The notes: generated by a model not told the origin, from the letters alone. A stretch of 64,000 nucleotides of DNA from Muricoccus nepalensis (GCF_006438825.1 NZ_RCZP01000019.1:30630-94629); one strand, 5' to 3'; numbered from the stretch's first letter, positions 48,301 to 57,164 are shown. Numbers and translations are program-made.

Positions 48301-49129
48301 CGAGGGGCTGCCGAGCGGCGTGGCGGACATCGGCGAGGTGCGGGAGGTCGGGCGCGGCGCGCCGCGGCCGCCGCCCGGCGCCGCGCGCCGGGGGACGGCC
48401 GCCCCGGCCGAGGCCGCGCCGCTCGCGCTCGACATCACCTTCGACGCGCCGCGCCAGGTCTATCTCCGCGGCCGCGGCCTGGACGTGGAGCTCGGGGGCA
48501 ACGTGCGGGTCGCCGGCAACGTCTCCGACCCGCAGGCAAGCGGGGAGCTGCGGCTGCGGCGCGGCAACCTGACCGTGCTCGACCGGCGCCTGAACTTCGA
48601 GCGCGGCGTGCTCCGGTTCCAAGGCGACGTCGCCTCGCCGGACATCGACCTTCTCGCGACCTCGCGCGCGGGCACGACGACGATCAACGTCGCCGTCACC
48701 GGCACGCCGCGCGACCCGAAGATCGAGTTCACCTCCTCGCCGGAGCTGCCGCAGGACGAGGTGCTGGCGCGGCTCATCTTCAACCGCTCCGCCGACAAGC
48801 TCTCGCCCTTCCAGATCGCCCAGCTCGCGCGCGTGCTGTCGGGCGCGCTCTCGGGCGGGAAGGAGGATCCGGTGACGGGGGTGCTGGGCCGCGTCAGCCG
48901 CTCGCTCGGGCTCGACCGGCTCGGCATCGGCAGCGGCGCCAACGGGGCGCCGGGGGTGGAGGCGGGCGGCTATCTCGGGCAGGGCATCTACCTCAACGTC
49001 GAGCCCGGCACGACCACGGGATCGCCGCGCGTCGGCGTGCAGATCGAGCTGACGCCGCGGCTGAAGCTCGAGAGCGGCGCCGGGGCCGACAGCCAGGGCG
49101 CCGGGCTCTCCTACGAGTACGAATACTGA
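45389..49129 (+). CDS. tamB: TamB (inner-membrane anchored translocation/assembly protein)
   Basis: 1246-residue AsmA-like bridge protein. An N-terminal membrane anchor (LGAVLGLLVLLPVLLLGAAWVG) is followed by a long repetitive beta-structure expected to form a lipid-binding groove across the periplasm, and the conserved C-terminal DUF490 domain (LDRRLNFERGVLRFQGD, EFTSSPELPQDEVLARLIFN, LAQLARVLSGALSGG) ending in a barrel-like strand (LSYEYEY). Partner of TamA, coupled by one-base stop/start overlap. Very Ala/Leu/Arg-rich, in line with the region's GC content. Confidence 0.95.
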   Translation: MRRLLRVLGAVLGLLVLLPVLLLGAAWVGLNVRPGQDALARLAMSYVPGLSIENLHGGLPAAPRIGRVVLSDREGPYLVLEDVALDLDLLRLASREARVRNLSAGRVALSRLPVADPDAAPEPPSEPGPLLPSLPQLPVEIAVERIALPRIELGEPVAGIPAVLSLEGGGRLGVDGAFLSAKGRRLDAPGSLDLDLALAPGDRLRVNVAYDEARGGLVASLLGKPDQATRLRVSLDGPATGAALDVSADLGETARLAAKGTVSLPAAGGVGLDAAGTAALGGFLPPPVADLRFALRTLPAEGGATRIERARVETGAATAELSGLVGQALDLAFEARVNDASTLAGLVPEAVGWEAITARGAVTGTNAAPELRVDATVAGPRLPEPAPGLLGPSPTLRLRANRQRVHELAVDGRAVTLRAEGAYGETLDLTLDASLAAEDLPDVPVRGALTARARVTGPAASPAVALTASSPELLAYGRKLEALRLEASLPSATVPAGSLNLAGRLQGLALSAEARAAQEGDLVRVEALRAALGPARLEGGGEFDTKRMLGTASLLLEAADLAPLSSIAGTPLGGGLRLSARLEPRGEEGARRQGIEADLRATDLRAGGASVNGTLQARGTDAALDVQGDVRAFEARATLRARLALDGPEKRVELAALDVQRQALGLRLASPATILLAPDGAVSTPGLSLQARPGGTLRLAGRWGPETADLRATIAALPLSLANLFAPDPPLAGTLSGDIRVSGPVARPGLDGELRGTGLKAGAPWARGLPEGTLQATARMRGETLEARAEFRAGAALRLNLEAQVPSDFEGPLSATLRGNADIAPLASPFLLGGASRVAGKLAIEAQAAGTVAEPRVSGTARLSDGLYRNLEYGVALRNIAGTVRGDRERIVVESITARAGPGALTARGELRPFGEGRPIELTVTGQDLQPVSSDLLRGAFDTDLRLTGSLDSGMRLGGRITTRTLTIGVPEGLPSGVADIGEVREVGRGAPRPPPGAARRGTAAPAEAAPLALDITFDAPRQVYLRGRGLDVELGGNVRVAGNVSDPQASGELRLRRGNLTVLDRRLNFERGVLRFQGDVASPDIDLLATSRAGTTTINVAVTGTPRDPKIEFTSSPELPQDEVLARLIFNRSADKLSPFQIAQLARVLSGALSGGKEDPVTGVLGRVSRSLGLDRLGIGSGANGAPGVEAGGYLGQGIYLNVEPGTTTGSPRVGVQIELTPRLKLESGAGADSQGAGLSYEYEY

Positions 49130-49268
49130 ACGCGGCCGGCCGAAGCGTCGCCGGACCTATTCCGCCGCGGCCGCCCAGAGGCTAGACTCCGCCCGTCCCG
49201 GTCGCCGTTCCGCTGTTGCCGCGCGGCCCGGCCGCCGGGCGCCACCAGCATGGAAGGAGAGGGCGAAA

Positions 49269-49460
49269 ATGCGCGCCTTCGAGGGACAGTTCAGCGACAA
49301 CAAGCCGATTCGCCGCAGCATGGAGGAGAAGCGCCGCCTTCTCGCCGAGCTCGAGCAGACGCTCGCCGGCATGAAGCCCCACACCTCGCCGGGGCTGCGC
49401 GACAGCATCAAGGGGCGGATCCTCGAGCTGCGCGCGGATATTGGCGGCGGCAAGCGCTGA
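49269..49460 (+). CDS. Small 63-residue helical protein, function unknown
   Basis: MRAFEGQFSDNKPIRRSMEEKR followed by a helical region ending in GGGKR. It is charged, with no signal peptide or membrane helix. It is supported by an unusually strong ribosome site, GGAAGGAGAGG at 49252-49262, six bases before ATG 49269. The alternative frame at 49250-49471 begins inside that ribosome site and is rejected. It stands between tamB and the dipeptidase in a 139-base leader that probably includes its own promoter. Confidence 0.75.
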   Translation: MRAFEGQFSDNKPIRRSMEEKRRLLAELEQTLAGMKPHTSPGLRDSIKGRILELRADIGGGKR

Positions 49461-49516
49461 GAGGACGCTGAGGCGACGGCGGGCCGGGCGCGACCGGCCC
49501 GCCGTCGCGGCGGGGC

Positions 49517-50905
49517 TCAGCCCGCCAGCTCGGCCAGCAGCCGCGCGTGGCTCCGCGCGCCGTGCATGAGGCAGGCCCAGTCGAACTTCTCGTTCGGGCT
49601 GTGCACCTGGTCGTCGTCGAGGCCGAAGCCCATCAGCACGCTGTCGAGGCCGAGGATGCGGCGGAAGCTCTCCACCACGGGGATGGAGCCGCCAGAGCCG
49701 ATCAGCACCGCCTCGCGCCCGTACTCGGCGGCCAGCGCCCGGCGGGCGGCCGCGACCTCCTCGCTATCCTCGGGCACGACCACCGGGGGCGCGGAGCTGA
49801 AGCGCTGGACCTCGGCGCGCGCGTCGGCCGGCAGGCGCTCCTTCACGAAGGCCTCCAGCGCGTCGAGCACGGCGTTCGGGTCCTGGTCGCCGACGAGGCG
49901 GAAGGAGACCTTCGCGTGCGCCTCGGCCGCGATGACGGTCTTGGCGCCCGGGCCCGCGTAGCCGCCCCAGATCCCGTTCACGTCGCAGGTCGGCCGCGCC
50001 CATTGGCGGACGAGCGGCTTCAGCCCCTCCTCGCCCGCGGGCACCGAGAGCCCGATGTCGCCGAGGAAGCGCGCCTCGTCGAAGCCGAGCGAGTCCCAGG
50101 CCGCCAGCAGGTTGCCGCCGACCTCCGGCACCTCGTCGTAGAAGCCGGGCAGCATGACGCGGCCCTTGGCGTCGTGAAGCTGGGCGATGATGCGGCAGAG
50201 AAGGTTCAGCGGGTTGAGCGCCATGCCGCCGTAGAGGCCCGAATGCAGGTCGCGCGACGCCGCGAAGAGGTCGATCTGCGCGTAGGCCATGCCGCGCAGC
50301 CGGGCCGAGATGGCGGGCGTGCGCGCGTCCCACATGTTCGTGTCGCTGACGACGACGGCGCGCGCGCGGCGGAGCTCGGCCGCGTGCTCCTCGAGGAAGG
50401 CGTCGAGGCTCGGGCTGCCGATCTCCTCCTCGCCCTCGACCAGCACGCGCACCGGCGCGGGCGGCGAACCCGCCACGTCGTGCCAGGCGCGCATGGCCGC
50501 GAGCCACGTCATCACCTGGCCCTTGTCGTCCACCGCGCCGCGCGCGACCGTCACGGGGCCGTTGCGTCCCTCGGCAAGGGTCGGCTCGAAGGGCGGCGAG
50601 GTCCAGAGCTCGAAGGGCTCGGCCGGCTGCACGTCGTAATGGCCGTAGTAGAGCAGCGGCGCCGCGCTCGTGCCGGGGCCGGGGTGGTGCGCGACGACGG
50701 CCGGGTGCCCGGCGGTCTCGCGGATCTCCGCGGTGAAGCCGATCTCGCGCAGCTCGCGCGCCAGCCACTCGGCGGCGCGGCGGCAGTCGGCGGCGTGGGC
50801 CGGCTGGGCGCTCACGCTCGGGATGCGCAGGAAGTCGAAGTAGCGCGCGCGGATCTCCTCCTCCGCGGCGTCGAGCCGGGCGAGGACGGCGTCCAGCTTG
50901 TGCAT
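49517..50905 (-). CDS. M20 family dipeptidase (carnosinase-like)
   Basis: Two-metal peptidase of 462 residues. Metal and catalytic motifs are LYYGHYDVQPAEP (metal His, catalytic Asp), GAVDDKGQ (bridging Asp), LVEGEEEIGSPS (catalytic Glu), SDTNMWD, RDLHSGLYGG (dimer/lid His) and a C-terminal FGLDDDQVHSPNEKF (metal His). All are intact. Clade is the M20A/PM20D dipeptidases acting on short peptides. ATG 50905 shares one base with the stop of the preceding GlcG-like gene, showing co-translation. Confidence 0.94.
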   Translation of the reverse strand: MHKLDAVLARLDAAEEEIRARYFDFLRIPSVSAQPAHAADCRRAAEWLARELREIGFTAEIRETAGHPAVVAHHPGPGTSAAPLLYYGHYDVQPAEPFELWTSPPFEPTLAEGRNGPVTVARGAVDDKGQVMTWLAAMRAWHDVAGSPPAPVRVLVEGEEEIGSPSLDAFLEEHAAELRRARAVVVSDTNMWDARTPAISARLRGMAYAQIDLFAASRDLHSGLYGGMALNPLNLLCRIIAQLHDAKGRVMLPGFYDEVPEVGGNLLAAWDSLGFDEARFLGDIGLSVPAGEEGLKPLVRQWARPTCDVNGIWGGYAGPGAKTVIAAEAHAKVSFRLVGDQDPNAVLDALEAFVKERLPADARAEVQRFSSAPPVVVPEDSEEVAAARRALAAEYGREAVLIGSGGSIPVVESFRRILGLDSVLMGFGLDDDQVHSPNEKFDWACLMHGARSHARLLAELAG

Positions 50906-51369
50906 CAGGCGTCGTCCCCCGTGTCGGGGGTCAGGCCCGCGGCCTTGATGCCGGCCACCGCCGCCAGCTCGTCCTTGTCGGAGAGGTCGCCCGAGACGCC
51001 GACCGCGCCGAGGATGGCGCCCGCGCCGTCCCGCACGAGCACGCCGCCCGGCACAGGCACCGCCGCGCCGCCCGCGAGGTCGGAGAAGGCGTTCATGAAG
51101 CCGGGCATCCCCTGGGAGCGCCGGGCCAGCTCCCGCCCGCCGAAGCCGAGGCCCATCGCGCCGAAGGCCTTGCCGTGCGCGATGGCCGGTCGGAGGAGGC
51201 TGCACCCGTCCTCCTTCAGCAGCGCCTTCATCTGGCCCGCCGCGTCCAGCACCACCACGGTCAGGGGCGCAAGGCCGAGGCGCCGCCCCTCCTCGAGCGC
51301 GGTGGTCGCGATGCGCTGCGCCTGGTCCAGCGTGACGCCGTGCTGGAAGCCGATGGGGGGATTGGGCAT
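50905..51369 (-). CDS. GlcG/HbpS-like (DUF336) protein
   Basis: 154 residues of the HbpS/GlcG family (LDQAQRIATTALEEGRRLG, LTVVVLDAAGQMKALLKEDG, GGVLVRDGAGAILGAVGVSGDLSDKDE). Members bind haem or cobalamin-related cofactors or assist glycolate use; the precise role is unknown. No signal peptide, so cytoplasmic here. Start ATG 51369 is chosen over a long upstream frame that translates non-coding DNA. It precedes the dipeptidase in a two-gene operon divergent from the respiratory operon. Confidence 0.9.
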   Translation of the reverse strand: MPNPPIGFQHGVTLDQAQRIATTALEEGRRLGLAPLTVVVLDAAGQMKALLKEDGCSLLRPAIAHGKAFGAMGLGFGGRELARRSQGMPGFMNAFSDLAGGAAVPVPGGVLVRDGAGAILGAVGVSGDLSDKDELAAVAGIKAAGLTPDTGDDA

Positions 51370-51830
51370 GGGGGCCGCCGTTCGGTTAGGGGTTCTGCCC
51401 GCGGTTCTATGCCCCTCGCGGCCGCTGGCAAGGCCGGGCCTCGGCGGCGGGGGTCCCGCCAGGGAGTCGGGATGCGCGGAAGGCCCGCGGTTCATGGACG
51501 GGATTTAGTCTTTCTCCCGGTGATCTGATTTCCGGACGCGCTCCGCCTCTGGCAGCCCCGCGCGAGCGGGAAGCTCTGCGGCGCCGCTTCCCGGCCGGAC
51601 AAACTCCAACGCGGCGCCCGGATAACGCGAATGTTTGCGGTTTCGTGTTTTGGACGGGTGACAGCCGCGCGCTCCCGGAGAAAGTTGGGCGGGTGAGCAC
51701 ACGATCAGACACGCGGCCCGCCCGGACGGCCGACCGCCGGAACGCCGCGACGGCGCTGCGCCGGCAAGGGCCTGGCCCCGCGCGACGGCCGCCCGGCGGC
51801 GCGGCCCGCCCCCCGGCCTGACGCGGCCCC
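51370..51830. other. 461-base non-coding region between the divergent hbpS-like gene and the respiratory operon
   Basis: No gene is supported here: short frames on either strand lack ribosome sites and read as biased low-complexity sequence. It should hold the promoter of the large respiratory operon. A stretch of about 50% GC lies at 51621-51660, lower than its surroundings and the best place for a promoter, but I see no clear -35/-10 pair. The last 150 bases are extremely GC-rich and contain small inverted repeats such as GGCGC-T-GCGCC near 51755. Confidence 0.6.
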
Positions 51831-52487
51831 GTGCCACAGATCTTCCCCGCCTACGCGAACACCGTCGCCCGCGCGGCCATCCTCGGCGCCGTCGCGCTCG
51901 GCTGCCTGGGGATCGGCCTCCTCGTCGCGCTCCCCGCCACCTCGCACGTCACCCGCCAGGACATCATCGTGGAACAGCCCGTGCAGTTCAGCCACGAGCA
52001 CCATGTCGGCGGCCTCGGCATCGACTGCCGCTACTGCCACACCTCGGTCGAGCAGTCGCGCTACGCCGGCATCCCGCCGACGCACACCTGCATGACCTGC
52101 CACTCCCAGCTCTGGACGAACGCGGAGATCCTCGCGCCCGTCCGGCGTTCGCTGGCCGAGGGCGTGCCGATCCGCTGGCAGCGGGTGCACGCGCTGCCCG
52201 ACTACGTCTACTTCGACCACAGCGTGCACGTGACCAACGGCGTCGGCTGCTCGACCTGCCACGGCGCGATTAACCGGATGCCCCAGGTGCGGCAGGTGGC
52301 GCCGCTCACCATGGGCTGGTGCCTCGACTGCCACCGCAACCCCGCGCCGAACCTTCGCCCGGCCTCCGAGATCTACAACATGGAATGGCGCCCGCCGGCG
52401 GACCAGCGGGAGCGCGGCGGGAGGCTCCTCGAGCACTACGGCATCCGCTCGGAGCACCTGAGCGACTGCTCGCGGTGCCACCGGTGA
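51831..52487 (+). CDS. actA: ActA, five-haem cytochrome c of alternative complex III
   Basis: Quinol:cytochrome c oxidoreductase (alternative complex III) subunit with electron-transfer role. The 218 residues have one N-terminal anchor helix (about 15-36) and five CxxCH haem sites: 66-70 (CRYCH), 87-91 (CMTCH), 140-144 (CSTCH), 164-168 (CLDCH), 213-217 (CSRCH), the number known for ActA. GTG 51831 starts the frame without a good ribosome site. Its stop overlaps the actB GTG (GTGA). It is first in the operon. Confidence 0.94.
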   Translation: MPQIFPAYANTVARAAILGAVALGCLGIGLLVALPATSHVTRQDIIVEQPVQFSHEHHVGGLGIDCRYCHTSVEQSRYAGIPPTHTCMTCHSQLWTNAEILAPVRRSLAEGVPIRWQRVHALPDYVYFDHSVHVTNGVGCSTCHGAINRMPQVRQVAPLTMGWCLDCHRNPAPNLRPASEIYNMEWRPPADQRERGGRLLEHYGIRSEHLSDCSRCHR

Positions 52488-55300
52488 GCGCGCCGCCCCT
52501 CACGCGGCGCCAGGCGGCGCTGGCGCTCATCGCCTCGGCCGCGAGCCTCGCCTCCTGCGACCGGCCGGAGGAGGAGATCGTCCCCTATGTGGAGCAGCCC
52601 GAGCGCGTCGTGCCCGGCGTGCCGCTGCGCTTCGCGACCGCCCTCCCCCTCGACGGCTACGCCCGCGGCGTGATCGCGACGGTGCACGAGGGGCGGCCGG
52701 TGAAGCTCGAGGGCAACCCGGCCCATCCCGGGAGCGGGGGTGCGACCGACGTCTTCCTCGAGGCCGAGCTCCTCGCCCTCTACGACCCCGACCGCTCGCG
52801 CGCCGTGCGGGAGGGGACGCGCATCGCCTCCTGGGAGGGCTTCCTCTCGGCGTTCCTGCCGCCGATGCGGGCGGCGTCGGCGCGCGGCGGCGAGGGGCTG
52901 AGCCTGCTCACCGGCCACGTCACCTCGCCCACCCTCCTCCGCCTGATCGACGAGCTTCGCGCCCGCTACCCGCGGCTGCGCTGGCACGCGCACCAGGCGG
53001 TCGGGGAGGCGAACGCGCTGGCCGGCGCGGCCCTGGCCTTCGGGCGGCCGCTCCTCGCCCTGCCGCGGCTCGACCGCGCGGCGGTGGTGCTGGCGATCGA
53101 CGCGGACCCGCTCGGCCCGGGCCCGGACGGCATCCGGCACGGGCGCGAGTTCGCGGCCCGGCGCGCCGCGCGGCGGGAGGGCGGCGGCTTCTCGCGCCTC
53201 TACGCCGCCGAGCCCGCCATGACCCAGACCGGCGCCAAGGCCGACCACCGCCTCGCGCTCCCGCCCGCGGCGCTGGGGGACCTCGCCGCGCACCTCGCGG
53301 CCCGGCTCGGCGCGCCGCTCTCGCCCCCGGCGCTGCCGCCCGCGGCCGCGCGCTTCCTCGACGCCGCCCTGGCCGACCTGCGGGCCCATCCCGGCGAGGC
53401 GCTGGTGGTCACCGGCGAGTGGCAGCCGCCCGAGGTGCACGCCCTCGTGCACTGGATCAACGAGCGCCTGGGCGGGGCGCCCGCCTTCGTCGAGCCGCCG
53501 GGCGCCGCGGGGGACGGCCCGGCGGGGATCGGCGAGCTGGCCGGGGACCTCCGGGCCGGGCGGGTCGAGACCCTCCTCGTCCTCGGCGCCAACCCCGCCT
53601 ACGACGCGCCCGGCGAGCTGGACCTCGCCGGCGCGCTGCGGGGCTCGCAGGCCTTCACGGTCCATCTCGGCGCCTGGCGGGACGAGACCGCGGCGCTCTG
53701 CCGCTGGCACCTGCCGGAGCACCACCCGCTGGAGGACTGGGGCGACCTCCGCGCGCGGGACGGCACGGTCTCCCTCTGCCAGCCCCTCATCCGCCCGCTC
53801 TACGGCACGCGCTCCGCCGCCTGGCTCCTCGGCGTCGCGCTCGGGCGGCTCGATGACACCTCGCACGGCGCGCTGCGGGCGACCTGGTCCGCGCGGCAGG
53901 AGGGCGACTTCGAGGCCTGGTGGCGCCGCGCCCTGCACGACGGCGTGGTGGCGGGAAGCGCCGCGCCCGCGGTCCCGCCGCCACCGGCGCGCCTGCCCTC
54001 GCTGCCGGAGCGGGTGGCCGGCGACGGGCTGGCGCTCGCCCTCCGGCCGGACCCGACCCTCTGGGACGGGCGCTACGCGAACAACGCCTGGCTGCAGGAA
54101 TGCCCGAAGCCGCTCACCCGGCTCGTCTGGGGCAATGCGGCCCTCATGGCGCCGGAGGACGCGGCGGCGCGCGGCATCGGGGACGGCGAGATGATCCGCC
54201 TGGAGCTCGCCGGGCGCAGCCTCGAGGTGCCCGCGCTCCTCGCCCCCGGCACGGCGCCGGGCGCGGTGGTGCTGGCGCTCGGCCACGGGCGGCGCCGGGC
54301 CGGCGCGATCGGCGACGGCGTGGGCGCGGACGCCTACGCCCTGCGCCGAGCCGGGGCGCCCTGGTCCGCCGAGGGGCTCGCGGCCGTCCGCCTCGGCCGG
54401 CCCGGCGGCCTTCTCCGCGAGCAGCCGGGCCAGCGGCTGGAGGGCGAGGCGAAGGAGCTGTTCCAGACGCTCTCGCTGGACGGGTTCAGCGCCCGCCGCT
54501 CCGACCCGCCGCCCGCCCCTTCGCGCCCGCCGAGCCTCAACCCCGATGCCGCGAGAGACACCTACGCCTGGGGCATGGTGATCGACACGACGCTCTGCAT
54601 CGGCTGCAACGCCTGCGTCGTCGCCTGCCAGTCCGAGAACAACGTGCCCGTGGTCGGCCCCGAGCAGGTGGCGGGTGGGCGGGACATGCACTGGCTGCGG
54701 ATCGACACCTACGACCTCGGCACGCCCGAGGCGCCGAGCCCGGGCTTTCAGCCCGTGCCCTGCATGCACTGCGAGCACGCGCCCTGCGAGCCCGTCTGCC
54801 CCGTCGCCGCCTCGGTGCACGACGCGGAGGGGCTGAACGTGCAGGTCTACAACCGCTGCATCGGCACGCGCTTCTGCCAGGCCAACTGCCCCTACAAGGT
54901 CCGCCGCTTCAACTGGTACGGCTACGCCGACGGGCAGGAATACGCGAACCAGGGCGCCCCGGTGCTCGCGGCCCAGCGCAACCCGGAGGTGACGGTGCGC
55001 GCCCGCGGCGTGATGGAGAAGTGCACCTACTGCACCCAGCGCATCAGCGCCGCCCGGCGCGCCGCCGAGCGGGAGGGCCGCCCCATCCGGGACGGCGAGG
55101 TCGTCACGGCCTGCCAGGCCGCCTGCCCCTCCGGCGCGATCGTCTTCGGTGACATCGGCGATCCCGCCTCCGCCGCCGCGCGCCTCCGGCAGGAGCCGCA
55201 GCACTACGCGCTGCTCGGCCATCTCGGCACGCGGCCGCGCACGACCTACCTGGCGGAGGTCTCGAACCCCAACCCCGCGCTCGACGACGGCGCGGCATGA
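52484..55300 (+). CDS. actB: ActB, molybdopterin-like/iron-sulfur subunit of alternative complex III
   Basis: 938-residue fusion of a molybdopterin-oxidoreductase-like domain (about 50-670, where the cofactor is known to be absent in characterised ActB) and a ferredoxin domain (about 690-938). Fe-S ligands include C705, C708, C711, C715, then C760, C763, C768, C772, then C792, C798, C802, and later KCTYC and CQAACP. The N-terminus has TRRQAALAL (R8-R9, Tat-like) followed by lipobox LASC25, so it is probably a Tat-exported lipoprotein. GTG 52484 overlaps actA. Frame upstream of it is antisense-like noise. Confidence 0.93.
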   Translation: MSAPPLTRRQAALALIASAASLASCDRPEEEIVPYVEQPERVVPGVPLRFATALPLDGYARGVIATVHEGRPVKLEGNPAHPGSGGATDVFLEAELLALYDPDRSRAVREGTRIASWEGFLSAFLPPMRAASARGGEGLSLLTGHVTSPTLLRLIDELRARYPRLRWHAHQAVGEANALAGAALAFGRPLLALPRLDRAAVVLAIDADPLGPGPDGIRHGREFAARRAARREGGGFSRLYAAEPAMTQTGAKADHRLALPPAALGDLAAHLAARLGAPLSPPALPPAAARFLDAALADLRAHPGEALVVTGEWQPPEVHALVHWINERLGGAPAFVEPPGAAGDGPAGIGELAGDLRAGRVETLLVLGANPAYDAPGELDLAGALRGSQAFTVHLGAWRDETAALCRWHLPEHHPLEDWGDLRARDGTVSLCQPLIRPLYGTRSAAWLLGVALGRLDDTSHGALRATWSARQEGDFEAWWRRALHDGVVAGSAAPAVPPPPARLPSLPERVAGDGLALALRPDPTLWDGRYANNAWLQECPKPLTRLVWGNAALMAPEDAAARGIGDGEMIRLELAGRSLEVPALLAPGTAPGAVVLALGHGRRRAGAIGDGVGADAYALRRAGAPWSAEGLAAVRLGRPGGLLREQPGQRLEGEAKELFQTLSLDGFSARRSDPPPAPSRPPSLNPDAARDTYAWGMVIDTTLCIGCNACVVACQSENNVPVVGPEQVAGGRDMHWLRIDTYDLGTPEAPSPGFQPVPCMHCEHAPCEPVCPVAASVHDAEGLNVQVYNRCIGTRFCQANCPYKVRRFNWYGYADGQEYANQGAPVLAAQRNPEVTVRARGVMEKCTYCTQRISAARRAAEREGRPIRDGEVVTACQAACPSGAIVFGDIGDPASAAARLRQEPQHYALLGHLGTRPRTTYLAEVSNPNPALDDGAA

Positions 55301-56646
55301 GCGCGGCGGGCGAGGGGCTGCTGCCGCCGGGCCTGGGCTACGGCCAGCTCGTTGGCGCCGTCGCCGACCCACTGATGCGGGGGCGCATGGGCCGCTGGTA
55401 CTGGACCGCCTTCGCCGCGGCCCTGCTGCTGACCCTCGTGCTCGTCGGCAGCATCGTCTGGCTCTTCATCGAGGGCATCGGCATTTTCGGGAACAACACG
55501 ACGATCGTCTGGGGCTTCCCGATCGCGAACTACGTCTGGTGGGTCGGCATCGGCAACGCGGGGACGCTGATCTCCTCCATGCTGCTCCTCACGCGCCAGC
55601 CCTGGCGCGCCGCGATCAACCGCTTCGCGGAAGCCATGACGCTCTTCGCGGTCTCCATCGCGGGCCTCTTCCCGATCCTGCACCTCGGGCGGCCCTACCT
55701 GTCCTACTGGCTCGCGCCCTACCCCAACACCATGCTGCTCTGGCCGCAGTGGCGCTCGGCGCTCGTCTGGGACTTCGCGGCGATCGTCACCTACCTCCTG
55801 TTCTCCGTCATGTTCTTCTACATCGGCCTCATCCCGGACCTCGCGACGCTGCGGGACCGCGCGCAATCGCGGACGGGGCAGGTGGTCTACGGCATCCTCG
55901 CGCTTGGCTGGCGCGGCTCGGCGCGGCACTGGGCGCGGCACGACGCGGTCTACCGCGCCATGGCCGCCATGGCCGTGCCGCTCGTCGTCTCCGTCCACAG
56001 CGTGGTCGGGCTCGACTTCGCGGCGGGGCTGATGCCGGGCTGGCAGGAGACGATCTTCCCGCCCTACTTCGTCGTCGGCGCCCTCTTCTCCGGCTTCGCC
56101 ATGGTGGTGGTGCTCGCCGCCCTCATGCGCTGGGGTTTCGGCCTGCAATCCCTGCTCACCGCGCGCCACTTCGAGGCCATGGCGAAGGTGATCCTCGCGG
56201 CCTCCGTCATCATGGCCATCTCCTACGGGACGGAGTGGCTGATGTCCTGGTACGGGGGCGAGAGGGCGGAGCGGAGCTTCCTGCGCCACCAGCTCGCCGG
56301 CAGCGACGCCCTCCTCTACTGGGGCATGATCGCGTGCAACGTCGGCGCGCCCCAGCTGCTCTGGCTCCCCGCGGCGCGGCGAAGCCTCCCGGTGCTGATC
56401 GGGATCAGCCTGCTGGTGAACATCGGCATGTGGCTCGAGCGCATCCTCATCATCTGGGACACCCTCTCGCACGGCTACCTGCCGAGCATGTGGCGGCCCT
56501 GGCACGTCACGGTCTGGGACTGGGCGCTCCTTGCGGGCTCGCTCGGCTTCTATGCCCTTCTCTTCCTCGTCTTCGCGCGCGTGCTGCCGGTGGTCTCCAT
56601 GCACGACATGGGCAAGCTGCGCCACGAGGAGGGAGGGTCCCGGTGA
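55297..56646 (+). CDS. actC: ActC, NrfD-like membrane subunit of alternative complex III
   Basis: 449 residues with about ten membrane helices, NrfD/PsrC family. The quinol site is expected in this subunit. Features are NYVWWVGIGNAGTLISSMLL, MTLFAVSIAGLFPILHLGRP, AVPLVVSVHSVVGLDFAAG and WLERILIIWDTLS. Overlaps actB by ATGA and actD by GTGA. Confidence 0.94.
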   Translation: MSAAGEGLLPPGLGYGQLVGAVADPLMRGRMGRWYWTAFAAALLLTLVLVGSIVWLFIEGIGIFGNNTTIVWGFPIANYVWWVGIGNAGTLISSMLLLTRQPWRAAINRFAEAMTLFAVSIAGLFPILHLGRPYLSYWLAPYPNTMLLWPQWRSALVWDFAAIVTYLLFSVMFFYIGLIPDLATLRDRAQSRTGQVVYGILALGWRGSARHWARHDAVYRAMAAMAVPLVVSVHSVVGLDFAAGLMPGWQETIFPPYFVVGALFSGFAMVVVLAALMRWGFGLQSLLTARHFEAMAKVILAASVIMAISYGTEWLMSWYGGERAERSFLRHQLAGSDALLYWGMIACNVGAPQLLWLPAARRSLPVLIGISLLVNIGMWLERILIIWDTLSHGYLPSMWRPWHVTVWDWALLAGSLGFYALLFLVFARVLPVVSMHDMGKLRHEEGGSR

Positions 56647-57164
56647 CCGCGCCGCTCCTCCTCGCGGAGTTCCGCGACCCCGACACCCTCCTCGCCGCCA
56701 CCCGGCGCGCGCGGGAGGCGGGGCTGCGGGATCTCGACGCCCACACGCCCTTCGCGGTCGACGGCCTGCCGGAGGCGCTCGGCCTCGCGGGCAGCCGCCT
56801 CCGGCCCGTGATGCTGCTGGCCGGGCTGGCGGCGGCCGCCCTCACCTACGCGCTCTGCTGGTACGGCGGCGTGGTGAGCTACCCCTTCAACACGGGCGGG
56901 CGGCCGCTGCACACCTGGCAGGTCTTCCTCGTGCTCTGCTTCGAGGCGGGGATCCTCGCGGCCGCCATCGCCGGCTTCGTCGGCTTCTTCGTCGCGAACG
57001 GGCTGCCCCGCCTGCACGACCGCGTCTTCGCCGCGCACGGCTTCGAGCGCGCGAGCCAGGATCGCTTCTTCCTCGCCGTCGCCGATCCGCAGGCCGACGC
57101 GGACGGCCTCGCCGCGCTGCTCGACGGGCTCGCGCCCCTCTCGGTCCGGGCGGTGGACGCGTGA
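56643..57164 (+). CDS. actD: ActD (DUF3341) membrane subunit of alternative complex III
   Basis: 173 residues with two membrane helices (about 58-78 and 100-122) and cytosolic ends. The N-terminal LLAEFRDPDTLLAATRRAREAGLRDLDAHTPF is the DUF3341 motif seen in ActD. GTG 56643 lies within the actC stop (GTGA). The long upstream frame of the same phase is non-coding. Confidence 0.92.
   Translation: MTAPLLLAEFRDPDTLLAATRRAREAGLRDLDAHTPFAVDGLPEALGLAGSRLRPVMLLAGLAAAALTYALCWYGGVVSYPFNTGGRPLHTWQVFLVLCFEAGILAAAIAGFVGFFVANGLPRLHDRVFAAHGFERASQDRFFLAVADPQADADGLAALLDGLAPLSVRAVDA

Noticed and set aside
45362..48622. 1086-codon open frame on the minus strand
   Set aside because: Fully antisense to tamB. 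Long stop-free antisense frames are expected at this GC content; the translation is low-complexity (Arg, Gly, Ala, Glu) with no motif.
49250..49471. Alternative 73-codon frame next to the 63-residue gene
   Set aside because: Its ATG lies just before and its first codons run through the strong ribosome site serving ATG 49269, so the other frame is the likely gene.
51407..51712. 101-codon minus-strand frame upstream of the respiratory operon
   Set aside because: No ribosome site, biased composition, overlaps the probable promoter region.
52484..55300. ActB as a formate dehydrogenase or nitrate reductase
   Set aside because: Order ActA-B-C-D-E-F, the fused ferredoxin domain and adjacent caa3 oxidase fit alternative complex III; no molybdenum-ligand Cys or SeCys segment was seen.
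52436..55372. 978-codon open frame on the minus strand
   Set aside because: Antisense to actB, where haem/Fe-S and molybdopterin-like motifs prove the plus strand is coding.
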